Assembly (NCBI RefSeq): GCF_002101705.1
Contig: NZ_LQPC01000079.1
Coordinates: 1 to 44,051, forward strand
Direction of reading: 5' to 3'
Length of the DNA: 44,051 nt
Origin: Mycolicibacterium iranicum
GTDB lineage: Bacteria > Actinomycetota > Actinomycetes > Mycobacteriales > Mycobacteriaceae
Shown: in pieces, positions 23,998 through 32,070 of the stretch
Numbering within the stretch: the stretch's first letter is position 1
Layout of the letters: each line of letters starts with the position of its first letter
Made by a program: the position numbers and the translations under genes
Notes under the pieces: generated by a model
What the model was told of the DNA's origin: nothing
What the model saw: only the letters and a program-made list of their open reading frames with translations
Database searches by the model: none

Positions 23998-24651
23998 ATG
24001 AACCCAATGACGCGAATTTTGCTGACCGCCTTCCTCGCCATAACGGTCGCCATTGGCGCGGGTGTGTACTTCTCGACCCGGGACGGGGGATCTGCACCGA
24101 CGTCGCAGGCAGAAGGCGGGCCGCAGGTGGTCCGCGAGAATAGCCATCGCCTGAGCTCGGCTCCGGACAGCGATGTGACGTTTGTCGAGTTCCTCGACTT
24201 CGAGTGTGAAGGCTGCCGCGCAGCCTTCCCTGCCGTTGAACAACTGCGCACCCAATATGGCCAGCAAGTCAACTTCGTTGCGCGCTACTTCCCGATGCCC
24301 GGCCATTTCAACGGAGAGCGAGCAGCCCGCGCAGTCGAGGCGGCCGCCCAGCAGGGCCAGTTTGAGGCTATGTACAAGAAGATGTTCGAGACGCAAGACC
24401 AGTGGGGCGAGAAGCAGGTACCGGCTGACGACGTATTTCGCGGATTCGCAACGGAACTCGGCCTCGACATGGCCGCGTGGGACGAAGCCTACAACGCGCA
24501 GGCCACGCTCGATCGGATCCAAGAGGATGTCGCAGACGGCACGGCACTCGGCGTCCAGGGCACACCCACCTTCTTCCTCAACGGCGAGCAACTGCAGATC
24601 CAAACTTATGCAGACCTCGGCACCGCGATCAAGGAGGCACTCTCTAAATAG
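23998..24651 (+). CDS. DsbA-like membrane-anchored thiol oxidoreductase
   Basis: A 217-residue protein from ATG 23998 with GAAAGG upstream. An N-terminal helix (ILLTAFLAITVAIGAGVYF) anchors it outside the membrane. The thioredoxin fold with helical insert has active site FECEGC (Cys 70 and 73) and the cis-proline in GTPTFFLNG, as in DsbA/DsbG proteins and M. tuberculosis Rv2969c-type enzymes. It would form or shuffle disulfides in exported proteins. Its operator places it with ccdA, tlpA-like and resB as the thiol branch of the putative regulon. Confidence 0.9.
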   Translation: MNPMTRILLTAFLAITVAIGAGVYFSTRDGGSAPTSQAEGGPQVVRENSHRLSSAPDSDVTFVEFLDFECEGCRAAFPAVEQLRTQYGQQVNFVARYFPMPGHFNGERAARAVEAAAQQGQFEAMYKKMFETQDQWGEKQVPADDVFRGFATELGLDMAAWDEAYNAQATLDRIQEDVADGTALGVQGTPTFFLNGEQLQIQTYADLGTAIKEALSK

Positions 24652-25058
24652 AACCAGCTCGGGATGCAGTTCACGCGTGATCAGCTGGTCCGCGCCACCG
24701 TGGGAATGCCGTGGAACACCTTTCTGATGCCGCGACGCTTAGAGAGCTAGCATGCCCGGCGCTGCGCAGCCTCCTAGGGATGACGACCGTCGACCCGCTG
24801 ACGTCCGTCTGTCGGTAATTGAGGAAGATCCGCCTGGTGCAGTAGCTGCGGCGCCTTATTTTGCTCAGGGGTGTAGGGGCAGTATTGAGTTGCCACGTAA
24901 AGCTGCCGTTCGACGGGTTGATGTCAAGGCCGTGGATGTGCACCATTCCAGTAACAACCCGAGGTTCAGGCTACGTAAGTCAATAATAGAGGGGCGGTTT
25001 TCGGCTACCGCGTGACGCGGCAGTGGGTAGCTCGAACACTTCTTCGCAGCTGGAAACG
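24652..25058. other. Intergenic stretch with a degenerate operator
   Basis: No convincing gene. A 28-codon frame from 24664 (MQFTRDQLVRATVGMPW) ends without partner and may be debris. CTAC-N11-ATAG at 24971-24989 looks like a decayed BlaI-type dyad with one mismatch in the right core; it is 195 bases before the DUF305 gene. Confidence 0.4.
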
Positions 25059-25075
25059 TCTTCATCAAATCTTCA
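25059..25075 (+). promoter_or_regulatory. Direct repeat TCTTCA-N5-TCTTCA upstream of DUF305
   Basis: Two TCTTCA copies 11 bp apart, the spacing typical of OmpR/PhoB-family binding sites. The same element is found in front of the response regulator operon (27881-27897) and the LdtMt2-like gene (37962-37978). Confidence 0.55.
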
Positions 25076-25183
25076 TCGGATCACGAGCCGACCCATACCC
25101 GGCTTGCCGACGCTTGAGTGCGGCGGCGCGAGGGCGTGCCGTTGAGGCACGGTGTCACGACGATGTTCGAGGAAGGATGTGCG

Positions 25184-25876
25184 ATGCAGCACAAGCGTTT
25201 TGGATTCGGGGTTGCGGCGCTTGCGGTGTCGGCCCTGTTTATCAGCGGCTGTTCGAATGCGGGAAACGAGTCTCCGTCATCGATGAGCAGCACCTCGGCA
25301 GCAGCGTCGGCGTCGGCTTCGCCCAGTACTGCTAGCCGCGACGCTGCCCATAACGATGCTGACGTGACGTTCGCTCAGGGCATGATCCCGCACCATCAGC
25401 AGGCGATCGAGATGAGCGACATGCTGCTCGGCAAGCAGGGAGTTGATCCTGCCGTAGTGTCACTCGCCAACGAGATTAAGAACGCTCAGGGTCCTGAGAT
25501 CGAACAGATGCAGGGCTGGCTGCAGGACTGGGGAGCCTCCTCGTCGACAACTGCTTCCACCACCGCCGCAATGCCCGGCCATGACATGCCCGGCCATCAA
25601 ATGCCCAGCGGAGACGCGGGTGACATGCCGGGCATGAGCGGCGGGGGTATGGGCATGATGTCGGAGGCCGATATGGCTGCACTTCAGAACGCGCAAGGCG
25701 CTGAGGCAAGCCGACTCTTTTTGACGCAGATGATCGAGCATCACAAGGGCGCGATCATGATGGCGCAGCAGGAAGTTGACAACGGCAAGTTCCCGGCGGC
25801 GGTCGAGATGGCGCGCAACATCGTGTCTTCTCAGCAAGCGGAGATCGACACGATGCAGGGAATGTTGGACAAGTAG
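25184..25876 (+). CDS. DUF305 lipoprotein with Met/His-rich linker
   Basis: A 230-residue lipoprotein from ATG 25184 (AGGAAGG upstream) with lipobox FISGC. The DUF305 ferritin-like signature is present twice, FAQGMIPHHQQAIEMSDML and TQMIEHHKGAIMMAQQEV, each with an HH pair. Between them lies a Met/His-rich stretch (repeats of MPGHDMPGHQM and MPGMSGGGMGMM) that would suit copper binding. DUF305 proteins often accompany copper-resistance genes. The next genes, on the other strand, are a two-component system, and the shared repeat upstream suggests control by it. Confidence 0.9.
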   Translation: MQHKRFGFGVAALAVSALFISGCSNAGNESPSSMSSTSAAASASASPSTASRDAAHNDADVTFAQGMIPHHQQAIEMSDMLLGKQGVDPAVVSLANEIKNAQGPEIEQMQGWLQDWGASSSTTASTTAAMPGHDMPGHQMPSGDAGDMPGMSGGGMGMMSEADMAALQNAQGAEASRLFLTQMIEHHKGAIMMAQQEVDNGKFPAAVEMARNIVSSQQAEIDTMQGMLDK

Positions 25877-25893
25877 CGCGGAGGGGGCACTCG

Positions 25894-27078
25894 TCAGGGA
25901 CGCGTTGAGTCAGCCGTCGCAGGGTGGTGCTCGCTGCGTATCGGGGTGATGGGCAGGGCGATGGTGAATGTTGCGCCGGCGCCGGGTCCAGCGCTGGCTA
26001 CCGAGATGGATCCGCCGTGGGCTTCGATGAGCGCTTTGGCGATGGCGAGACCTAATCCGGCGCCGCCGTGCTCGCGGTCGCGGGCGGTGTCTGCCCGGTA
26101 GAACCGTTCGAACACTCGGGTGACGTGCTTGGCGGGGATCCCTTCTCCGGTGTCAGCGACAGCGATTTTTACTCGGTCGCCGTCACGAAGACAATGAAGG
26201 TGTACCGACCCGCCGGGCGGTGTGTGCCGTAGCGCGTTCTCCAACAGGTTCCCCAACACTTGAGACAGTCGTTGTTCGTCGGCCCACAGCGGCGGCAGCG
26301 GTTGCTGGAGGTGTACGTGCAGTCTGACCCCCTTGGTGTCATAGCGTTCTTGTGCTGCTGCGACGCACTGGCGGGTTAGGCGGTCCACGTCGAGGGAGGC
26401 GTAGGACATAGACACCGCACTTTCCTCCGCCTTCGCCAGCGCGGCGACGTCATCGGAGAATCGCACCAGCCGACGGGTTTGGTCGCGCAGCATGGCTGCT
26501 GTCTGGGGTGTCAAGGAGCGCACACCGTCTTCGAGTGCCTCGATGTAGGCCTCGAGTACTGCCACGGGTGTGCGGATCTCGTGCGCGAGGTCTCCGAACA
26601 GTTGCTGCCGTGTCGAATCGACGGCTTGAAGCCGGGAGGCCATTTGGTTGAATGCGGTTGCGAGGGCGTCGAAGTCATCGCCGAGGCGCGGCGGTGACAC
26701 GCGGATGTCGTAGTTCCCTTCAGCGACATCGGTGGCCGCGGCGGCGACTTCGGTGACGGAGCGTTGGAGGCGTCGACTGACGTAGAAGCTGACCGCGAGG
26801 GCGGCCAGTGCTGACACCGCTAGGGCGCCTCCGATGGAGATGACCGTTGCGTAGCCGTAGGCCTCTTCGGCGTGGACTTCTTCCAGGGAGTCCATCGGGA
26901 CACCGGCGCGGTGGAGGTGTTCGCGGAACAGCGGTGGGCCGACCACGGCAGCGACCACCGCGGTCGTCGCCGTTCCGGCCGCCAGCACGATGGCTTGGGC
27001 CGCCAGGAGTCGCAGGCCGATACCGGGACGGCCCGGCCGTCGACGCCGGCGAGGGGTCGACGTAGGTGGGGGAGTCAC
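25894..27078 (-). CDS. Membrane sensor histidine kinase
   Basis: A 394-residue kinase from GTG 27078, overlapping the response regulator stop by 4 bases. It has two helices flanking a short outer loop of about 30 residues with histidines and acidic residues (FREHLHRAG, EEVHAEEAYGY), then a HAMP domain, the phosphorylated histidine in DLAHEIRTPVAVLEA, and ATP-binding motifs NLLENALRHTP, DTGEGIPAKH, RFYRAD and GGAGLGLAIA. The small loop suits a metal ion or direct membrane signal better than a large ligand. Its neighbours point to copper or envelope stress. Confidence 0.93.
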   Translation of the reverse strand: MTPPPTSTPRRRRRPGRPGIGLRLLAAQAIVLAAGTATTAVVAAVVGPPLFREHLHRAGVPMDSLEEVHAEEAYGYATVISIGGALAVSALAALAVSFYVSRRLQRSVTEVAAAATDVAEGNYDIRVSPPRLGDDFDALATAFNQMASRLQAVDSTRQQLFGDLAHEIRTPVAVLEAYIEALEDGVRSLTPQTAAMLRDQTRRLVRFSDDVAALAKAEESAVSMSYASLDVDRLTRQCVAAAQERYDTKGVRLHVHLQQPLPPLWADEQRLSQVLGNLLENALRHTPPGGSVHLHCLRDGDRVKIAVADTGEGIPAKHVTRVFERFYRADTARDREHGGAGLGLAIAKALIEAHGGSISVASAGPGAGATFTIALPITPIRSEHHPATADSTRP

Positions 27079-27821
27079 TGTCCGGTTCCCATCCGGTATC
27101 CGACACCTCGAACCGTGGCGATGTAGCGGGGGCGTGCGGCGTCGTCGCCGAGTTTGCGTCGTAAGTGTCCGATGTGGACGTCGACGAGGTGTTCGTTGCC
27201 GACCCAGGGTTCGTCGCGGATTATTTCGAGAAGTTGTCGGCGGCTCAGCACGATTCCTGGCCGCGCGGACAGGGCTTCGAGAATGTCGAATTCGGTGCGG
27301 GTCAACAGGATTAGTTCGTCGTCGATATGTACCTCACGGGCGGCGACGTCGATGCTCAGTGCGCCGAAGCGGCGCGGCGGGGCTGTCTCTCGTTCGGCGG
27401 GTGCGGCGGCTGTTTGCAGGATGCGGGGTCGCCGCAGCATGGCGCGGATGCGCGCTACCAGCTCGCGGGGACTGAAGGGTTTGGTGATGTAGTCGTCGGC
27501 GCCGATGGTGAGGCCGAGCACGGTATCGAGTTCGGTGTCACGGGCGGTGAGCATGACGACGTAGGCGTCGGAGAAGGTCCGCAATTGCCGGCAGACCTCG
27601 AGTCCGTCGATGCCGGGTAGGCCGAGGTCGAGGATGACGACATCGGGATCCAGGTCGCGTGCGACGGCGATTGCGTCGACACCGTTGCCGGCGACGACGG
27701 CTTCGAACTGCTCGCGTTCGAGGTAGCTGGCTACCACTTCGGCTAGGGGGAGTTCGTCGTCGACGACCAGCGCGCGGTATCCCTTCGCGCTCTCAGGCGC
27801 GCCCAGGTGGTGGTGCTGCAT
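27075..27821 (-). CDS. OmpR/PhoB-family response regulator
   Basis: A 248-residue regulator with an intact receiver: acidic pair in VVDDE, phosphoacceptor Asp 65 in VVILDLGLPG, and lysine in DDYITKPFSPREL. The winged helix includes LTRTEFDILEAL and HLVDVHIGHLRRKLGD. The His-rich N-terminus (MQHHHLG) precedes the receiver. It is the first gene of the two-gene operon with the kinase. A TCTTCA direct repeat 60 bases upstream suggests autoregulation. Confidence 0.94.
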   Translation of the reverse strand: MQHHHLGAPESAKGYRALVVDDELPLAEVVASYLEREQFEAVVAGNGVDAIAVARDLDPDVVILDLGLPGIDGLEVCRQLRTFSDAYVVMLTARDTELDTVLGLTIGADDYITKPFSPRELVARIRAMLRRPRILQTAAAPAERETAPPRRFGALSIDVAAREVHIDDELILLTRTEFDILEALSARPGIVLSRRQLLEIIRDEPWVGNEHLVDVHIGHLRRKLGDDAARPRYIATVRGVGYRMGTGQ

Positions 27822-27880
27822 GTCCCATATGGTGCCTGCTGGTGCGCCCGTAACGAGGCGTGGCTGCCCGAGCGGCTCGA

Positions 27881-27897
27881 TCTTCAGCAGATCTTCA
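27881..27897 (+). promoter_or_regulatory. Direct repeat TCTTCA-N5-TCTTCA between regulator and small membrane gene
   Basis: Two perfect TCTTCA copies 11 bp apart, 60 bases from the regulator start (minus) and 62 bases from the small membrane protein start (plus). A single site could serve both directions. Confidence 0.6.
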
Positions 27898-27958
27898 CAG
27901 GACTCATACCGTTTTCCTCCTGCGGTGGGGTGAGGCTCACTGTGGAGGAGGGCCTGAC

Positions 27959-28213
27959 ATGCGTTGGCTGATGGACGTGTGCCCGAACGGTCTCGGGTGG
28001 CAAGCGTGGCTGATCCTGTGTGCCGTGGTCGTGGTGCTGTGGGCGGCTGCGATCGCCGGCGCGACGGCGCTATTCAATGCGTCTCGCTGGCCGCGTCGTT
28101 CGGGGCGGCCTGACGTGCCCGAGGAGGCCGATCCGCAGCGGCCGCACCGCGGCGCACTGACCGGTCCACCGGCTCGACATCGCGGCGATGTCAATATTCG
28201 ATCAAGCGGGTGA
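27959..28213 (+). CDS. Small single-helix membrane protein
   Basis: An 84-residue protein from ATG 27959 with GGAGGAGGG before it. A helix (WLILCAVVVVLWAAAIAGATALF) follows a short N-terminus containing one Cys (MDVCPNGLG); the tail is basic and proline-rich. Its 3' end overlaps the convergent ripA-like gene by 23 bases. I do not recognise a family with certainty; similar short proteins accompany metal-response operons in actinobacteria. The TCTTCA repeat upstream suggests control by the adjacent two-component system. Confidence 0.65.
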   Translation: MRWLMDVCPNGLGWQAWLILCAVVVVLWAAAIAGATALFNASRWPRRSGRPDVPEEADPQRPHRGALTGPPARHRGDVNIRSSG

Positions 28214-29594
28214 CGTAGGGCGTCATGCCGGAGGTGCGCACGGGCGAGATCTTGACGACCGACCCGGTGTAGGGGGCTTCGATCATCATGCCGTCGCCCA
28301 GATACATCGCTTCGTGCTGGCTGGCGTTGGGGCCATAAAAGATAAGGTCACCGCGCTGCATCTGTGACGAGGGAATTTTGCGGCCTGCGTTGTATTGCGA
28401 CCCGGAGTAGTGGTCGAGTTTGATGCCGACGCCGGCGAAGGCATACAGCATCAGGCCCGAACAGTCGAAACCCACGGTGTTGGCGCCCTGGTCGATGCCT
28501 CGTGACGGGCCGTTGGCGTTGCCGCCGCCCCAGGAGTAAGGCACCCCCAGTTGTGACATGGCGCGGCGAATCACGAACTCTGAGGCCTGGCGGCCGTAGA
28601 GGCGGGGGATGCGTCCGTTGGTGATGCCGGGATCTGCGGCGGCGGTGACAGGAGACAGAATGCCGAGTTTGGTGAGGAACTTGCGGCCCATGTCGGCCGT
28701 CAGCTGCGCCGAGGTCGCCATGATCTTGAGGACGGCATTGATGATGGCCACCGGGTCGCCGGCCACGTTAGCGCTGGGCACCATCGGCAACGTGGTGTCC
28801 CACAGGCCCCCCTTGGTGGCGCCCCCCGGCGACGTGGTGCCGCGGTCCCACGGAGCACCGGATGCCGGCACAGTGCCGGGTTGCGCGGCACTGGGCGCGG
28901 CGGCTGTCGCCGCCACCGGTCGGGCGGCTTCCAGTCGAGCTTGAGCGGAGTCGCGTTCGGTAGCGAGCCGTTCGACCTCGCGTTGCTGTGCGGTAAACGT
29001 CTGTTGGGCGTCCCGGAGTGCGGCTACCGCGTCGTCTTGGCGGCGTTGGGCGTCCGCGGCGGCGCTCTCGGCGCGCGCCCGCGCTGCCGTCGCAGCAGAA
29101 AGCTTGTTGGCCTGATCGGTCTGCCGGCGCAGGAGGTTGTTGCGGACCCGCTGAAAGCTGATAGTGAGGGTCTGCTGGGTCGATGCCCCGGCCAGGATCT
29201 CCTCGGGACTTTGCGCCAGCGGCAACGCACCCGACGGCCCGTTCATATAGGTCGACGCGGCGAAGCGGTCGAAGCGCTCTTGCGCGGCCTCGATTGCGTG
29301 TTGGCTGTCGGTCAGGGCTTGGTCGCTGGCAACAACGTCGCGCCGGGCCTGCGCGAGGGTGTCGCGGGCGGCCGCGACCTCGACCAGGGCACGGTTGACG
29401 CCCTCCTGCTTGATCTGAATGTCGCTACCGACGTCGGCCATCCGCTGGTTCGCGTCGGCGACCGCTGCAACCAATGAGGGAACGTCGTCGCGGTCGGGGG
29501 TGCCGTCGTGACCGGCAACAGCGGTACCCGGGGCGCTGATTACCAGTGCCGGCGTCAGTGCGCAGAGACTCAGAAAAGAAGTGAGGCGCAGCAT
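28191..29594 (-). CDS. ripA: RipA-like NlpC/P60 peptidoglycan endopeptidase
   Basis: A 467-residue secreted peptidase, close in length and sequence pattern to M. tuberculosis RipA (472). It has a signal peptide, an autoinhibitory-type coiled coil (about 35-230) including FDRFAASTYMNGPSG, a linker, the SANVAGDPVAIINAVL helix region and an NlpC/P60 domain. The triad is complete: Cys in FDCSGLMLYAF, His in SQHEAMYLG and Glu in MIEAPY. It would cleave between D-Glu and mDAP to separate daughter cells. Unlike M. tuberculosis, ripB is not adjacent (35367-36113). A three-register operator array and a block shared with the ripA pseudogene lie upstream. Confidence 0.93.
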   Translation of the reverse strand: MLRLTSFLSLCALTPALVISAPGTAVAGHDGTPDRDDVPSLVAAVADANQRMADVGSDIQIKQEGVNRALVEVAAARDTLAQARRDVVASDQALTDSQHAIEAAQERFDRFAASTYMNGPSGALPLAQSPEEILAGASTQQTLTISFQRVRNNLLRRQTDQANKLSAATAARARAESAAADAQRRQDDAVAALRDAQQTFTAQQREVERLATERDSAQARLEAARPVAATAAAPSAAQPGTVPASGAPWDRGTTSPGGATKGGLWDTTLPMVPSANVAGDPVAIINAVLKIMATSAQLTADMGRKFLTKLGILSPVTAAADPGITNGRIPRLYGRQASEFVIRRAMSQLGVPYSWGGGNANGPSRGIDQGANTVGFDCSGLMLYAFAGVGIKLDHYSGSQYNAGRKIPSSQMQRGDLIFYGPNASQHEAMYLGDGMMIEAPYTGSVVKISPVRTSGMTPYVTRLIEY

Positions 29595-29662
29595 CGAATC
29601 TCCTCAGCTGGGGTGAGCGTTGTCGAGCCGCGCACCTAAGCCGAACGGCGCCCGCGGCACTT

Positions 29663-29711
29663 CTACTATCGAGCTGAGTACGTAGCACGATAGTACTCAG
29701 TCGGAACGTAC
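29663..29711. promoter_or_regulatory. Triple tandem BlaI-type operator array
   Basis: The pattern TAC-N11-GTAC-N11-GTAC-N11-GTAC places cores at 29664, 29679 and 29694, each dyad shifted by exactly 15 bp and sharing GTAC with the next. It is the longest array in the window, 69 bases before ripA (minus) and 226 bases before the third blaI (plus). Confidence 0.9.
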
Positions 29712-29713
29712 AT

Positions 29714-29745
29714 CACTTTGGTATCAGGAGGAACGTCTGTCACAG
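29714..29745. promoter_or_regulatory. Block conserved with the ripA pseudogene upstream region
   Basis: CACTTTGGT and ACGTCTGTCACAG keep the same spacing as at 5071-5102. A second half resembling GTTACG follows at 29756. A MtrA-type element is possible, since ripA is a reported MtrA target, but this is not proven. The remaining bases up to 29936 show no gene. Confidence 0.4.
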
Positions 29746-29936
29746 TCTCAGATCGGTTACGACTGTGCGCCACGGGCGCTAGTTTCACGCGCCGCGGCCG
29801 GTAGTGCAGAGATGCTGGCCTATGCGGTCGAGGTGAGGCGTATCGCGGCTTTTGCCAGCTCGGCGGCTACATTGGGGGCTGAAGGGGCTCGGGGCGCGAG
29901 GAGGCCAGCTCGTCGCGGAGAGCGGGAGAGGCGCAA

Positions 29937-30299
29937 ATGGAACAGCGAGGATTCGGCGACCTCGAAGCGGTGGTCATGGATTGCGTGTGGGATTACGCCG
30001 AGCCTGTCACGGTGCGTGAGGTTTTCGACGAGATCTCTCAACGGCGCCAGATCGCGTACACCACCGTGATGTCGACGATGGACAACCTGTACCGCAAGCG
30101 CTGGTTGCAACGTCAGCGCGATGGGAAAGCGTACGTGTATCAGGCGTCCATGAGCCGCGAGGAGCGTTCCGCGCGTTTGATGAAGGCCGCGTTCGACGCC
30201 GGCGGGGATACCGATGCGGTGCTGGCCTTCTTTGTTGAGCAGATGAACGCCGAGCAGTCCGCTCAATTGAAGGCGGCTCTGCGCAAGGGGCGTCGGTGA
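29937..30299 (+). CDS. blaI: BlaI/MecI-family repressor 3
   Basis: A 120-residue repressor from ATG 29937 (GGGAGAGG upstream), sharing EQRGFGDLE and YTTVMSTMDNLYRK with the other two but more diverged after the recognition helix (RWLQRQRDGKAYVYQ). The position matching the staphylococcal cleavage bond reads VLAFF. It should recognise the same dyads and so compete with or co-bind alongside the other repressors. It overlaps the following M56 gene by 4 bases. Confidence 0.92.
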   Translation: MEQRGFGDLEAVVMDCVWDYAEPVTVREVFDEISQRRQIAYTTVMSTMDNLYRKRWLQRQRDGKAYVYQASMSREERSARLMKAAFDAGGDTDAVLAFFVEQMNAEQSAQLKAALRKGRR

Positions 30300-31219
30300 T
30301 GACCGCCGCGCTGTGGCTGCTCGTCTATGGCAGCGCGCTGGCCTGGTGGGCGCCACCGGTTCTGAGGCGGATGACCAGTCACGGCATCAGCCCCCATATG
30401 GGAGTGGCCGCCTGGCTGGCCACCGTCGCCGCGACGTTGGCGGCGTGGCTCGTCGCGCTGATCTTGGTCATCGGCGCAACGACGGATAGTATTCGTACGG
30501 GCGCGGTCGTGACGCTGTGCCTGGAGCTGTTTGGCTTCTCCGAGCACACACCCATGGCCGGACGAATCGGTTCTGTTGTTCTCATCGCGGTAGGAACCCT
30601 GACATCAGGGTTCGTCGTCATGCGGATCGGTCGCTGCTTGTCGCGGCTGCGGGCGCGAAGTCACGAGCACGCGCATGCCGCGCGGATCGTCGGCCGACCC
30701 ACCGACCATCCCAATGTGGTGGTCGTGGAGGCCGACCGGCCTGCTGCCTACTGCGTGGTCGGACGCCCGAACGCCATCATCGTTACCTCCGCGGCGATGA
30801 AGTCGTTGAACCGATCACAGCTCAAAGCGGTTCTGGCGCATGAAAACGCGCACATCTCGGGGCGCCACCACCACATCCTCATGGCGCTCCGCGCTTTGGG
30901 GGGCACACTGCCGTGGCTTCCGCTTTTCGCGACGGCCCCTCATCGTGTGGGTGAACTGCTGGAGATGTGCGCTGACGACACCGCCGTGCGCCGCGTCGGC
31001 ACGCATCCGCTGTTGGCTGGATTATCTGCTCTGGCCGGAGAACACCCGCCTGCACGGGAAGGCCTCGCCGCGGCGGGAACAGCGGTCATCGCGCGAGCGC
31101 AGCGCCTGCTCACCCCGACACGTCGGCACGTGCGATGGCGCCACCGCATCTGCCTGACAGCCGCGATCACCGCCATGCTCGCCACACCCGCTCTCATTCA
31201 GGTGCTCTGCCACCACTAG
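30296..31219 (+). CDS. M56-family (BlaR1-like) membrane metallopeptidase 3
   Basis: A 307-residue membrane peptidase from GTG 30296 (ATG 30299 follows). Zinc motif HENAH in AVLAHENAHISGRHHH, with the extra histidines unique to this copy, and third ligand in LLEMCADDTAVRR. The loop between helices 3 and 4 of the N-terminal part (TDSIRTGAVVTLCLELFGFSEHTPMAG) differs most from the paralogues, which may set its signal specificity. No penicillin-binding sensor domain is attached. Confidence 0.9.
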   Translation: MMTAALWLLVYGSALAWWAPPVLRRMTSHGISPHMGVAAWLATVAATLAAWLVALILVIGATTDSIRTGAVVTLCLELFGFSEHTPMAGRIGSVVLIAVGTLTSGFVVMRIGRCLSRLRARSHEHAHAARIVGRPTDHPNVVVVEADRPAAYCVVGRPNAIIVTSAAMKSLNRSQLKAVLAHENAHISGRHHHILMALRALGGTLPWLPLFATAPHRVGELLEMCADDTAVRRVGTHPLLAGLSALAGEHPPAREGLAAAGTAVIARAQRLLTPTRRHVRWRHRICLTAAITAMLATPALIQVLCHH

Positions 31220-31320
31220 CGCCTCAACGCCCGCCGCACGTTCCGCAGGTGAAGCCAATGCGCGTAGGCCGTCAGCAAAGGAAACACCGCTTGGCGCGCG
31301 GGCCGATAGAGAGCAGATTA

Positions 31321-31342
31321 TCTACGTAGTAAAACCGTAGAT
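31321..31342. promoter_or_regulatory. BlaI-type operator upstream of the lpqS-cysK2-MFS operon
   Basis: TCTAC-N11-GTAGA, core TAC 31323-31325 and GTA 31337-31339, in the 332-base gap after the third M56 gene. It is 210 bases before the lpqS-like start; the rest of the gap shows no gene. Confidence 0.82.
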
Positions 31343-31551
31343 GATCTGCGGTACAGGCAGCGCACTGGTCTATTGCATCTCCTTCGCGGAACCTCAAAAG
31401 GGCGTATTCGCAGGGGCATCGGGCGAAGTCGATCATGCGACGGAACGGCCGGTTGGCTCGGCGCAACGGCGGTCGCTGTCTGATCACAACCCGGCATCGG
31501 CTCAGGGGCCGAGCCTGAATTCGCCGATCCGCTGCTACAGTCGGCAACATC

Positions 31552-31968
31552 GTGAAGTACTTCGACGCGAACTCTGAGCAACGCCGCCGCGCCATCGTCG
31601 CGGCGTTGATCGCGTTCTGGACCGTCATCGTCGGAGCCGAGTGGGCACTGCCCGGCGTGAATGCGGCACCTGCGCACGGACCGCACACACTGGCCGCCAG
31701 TGCGGTCGGCGCGCCGATGTCTGTCGAGCTCGACCACCCCCACGTCTCCCAACCCGACGCCGAGTGCACGCCCGACACCCTGGCCGAAGCGATCCTGCCG
31801 CGGGGAACGGTCTCCCTGATCGCGCTCGCGTTGGGCCTCGTCGTGGCTGTGCTTCCGCTGCTGTGGTGCCAGGCGGCGAAGGCGCCTATCCGCGGTCCAC
31901 CACGGAACGCCCGCGCCCTGCGCACCGGCCGCGACGTGCTCGCCCACCTGTGTATCGCGCGCCGCTGA
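31552..31968 (+). CDS. LpqS-like small membrane-anchored protein
   Basis: A 138-residue protein from GTG 31552. An N-terminal helix (AIVAALIAFWTVIVGAEWAL) is followed by His-bearing segments (HGPHTLAA, DHPHVSQPDAECTP), the conserved-looking TLAEAILPRGTVSL, a second hydrophobic stretch and a tail ending LRTGRDVLAHLCIARR. The order with cysK2 and an MFS gene matches M. tuberculosis Rv0847 (LpqS), Rv0848 and Rv0849, and the tail fits what I recall of LpqS. A classic lipobox is not obvious. LpqS is known as copper-induced through RicR; here a BlaI-type dyad is upstream. Confidence 0.65.
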   Translation: MKYFDANSEQRRRAIVAALIAFWTVIVGAEWALPGVNAAPAHGPHTLAASAVGAPMSVELDHPHVSQPDAECTPDTLAEAILPRGTVSLIALALGLVVAVLPLLWCQAAKAPIRGPPRNARALRTGRDVLAHLCIARR

Positions 31969-32070
31969 TCGGCTAGCGTCAGGCCCCGTCGTCTTCGACG
32001 GTGGCCGGTGACCGCTACCTGCCGTCAGTCGCCGCGCATCGTCGCGGCCTCACAGAAGCGACATTCATCG

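Noticed and set aside
24971..24989. Full-strength BlaI-type operator before DUF305
   Set aside because: The right core is ATA instead of GTA and the site is 195 bases from the gene, so it is recorded only as a degenerate match within the intergenic entry.
31272..31947. Two minus-strand frames opposite the lpqS-like gene
   Set aside because: They lack ribosome sites and family features, and the plus-strand gene fits the cysK2-MFS operon.
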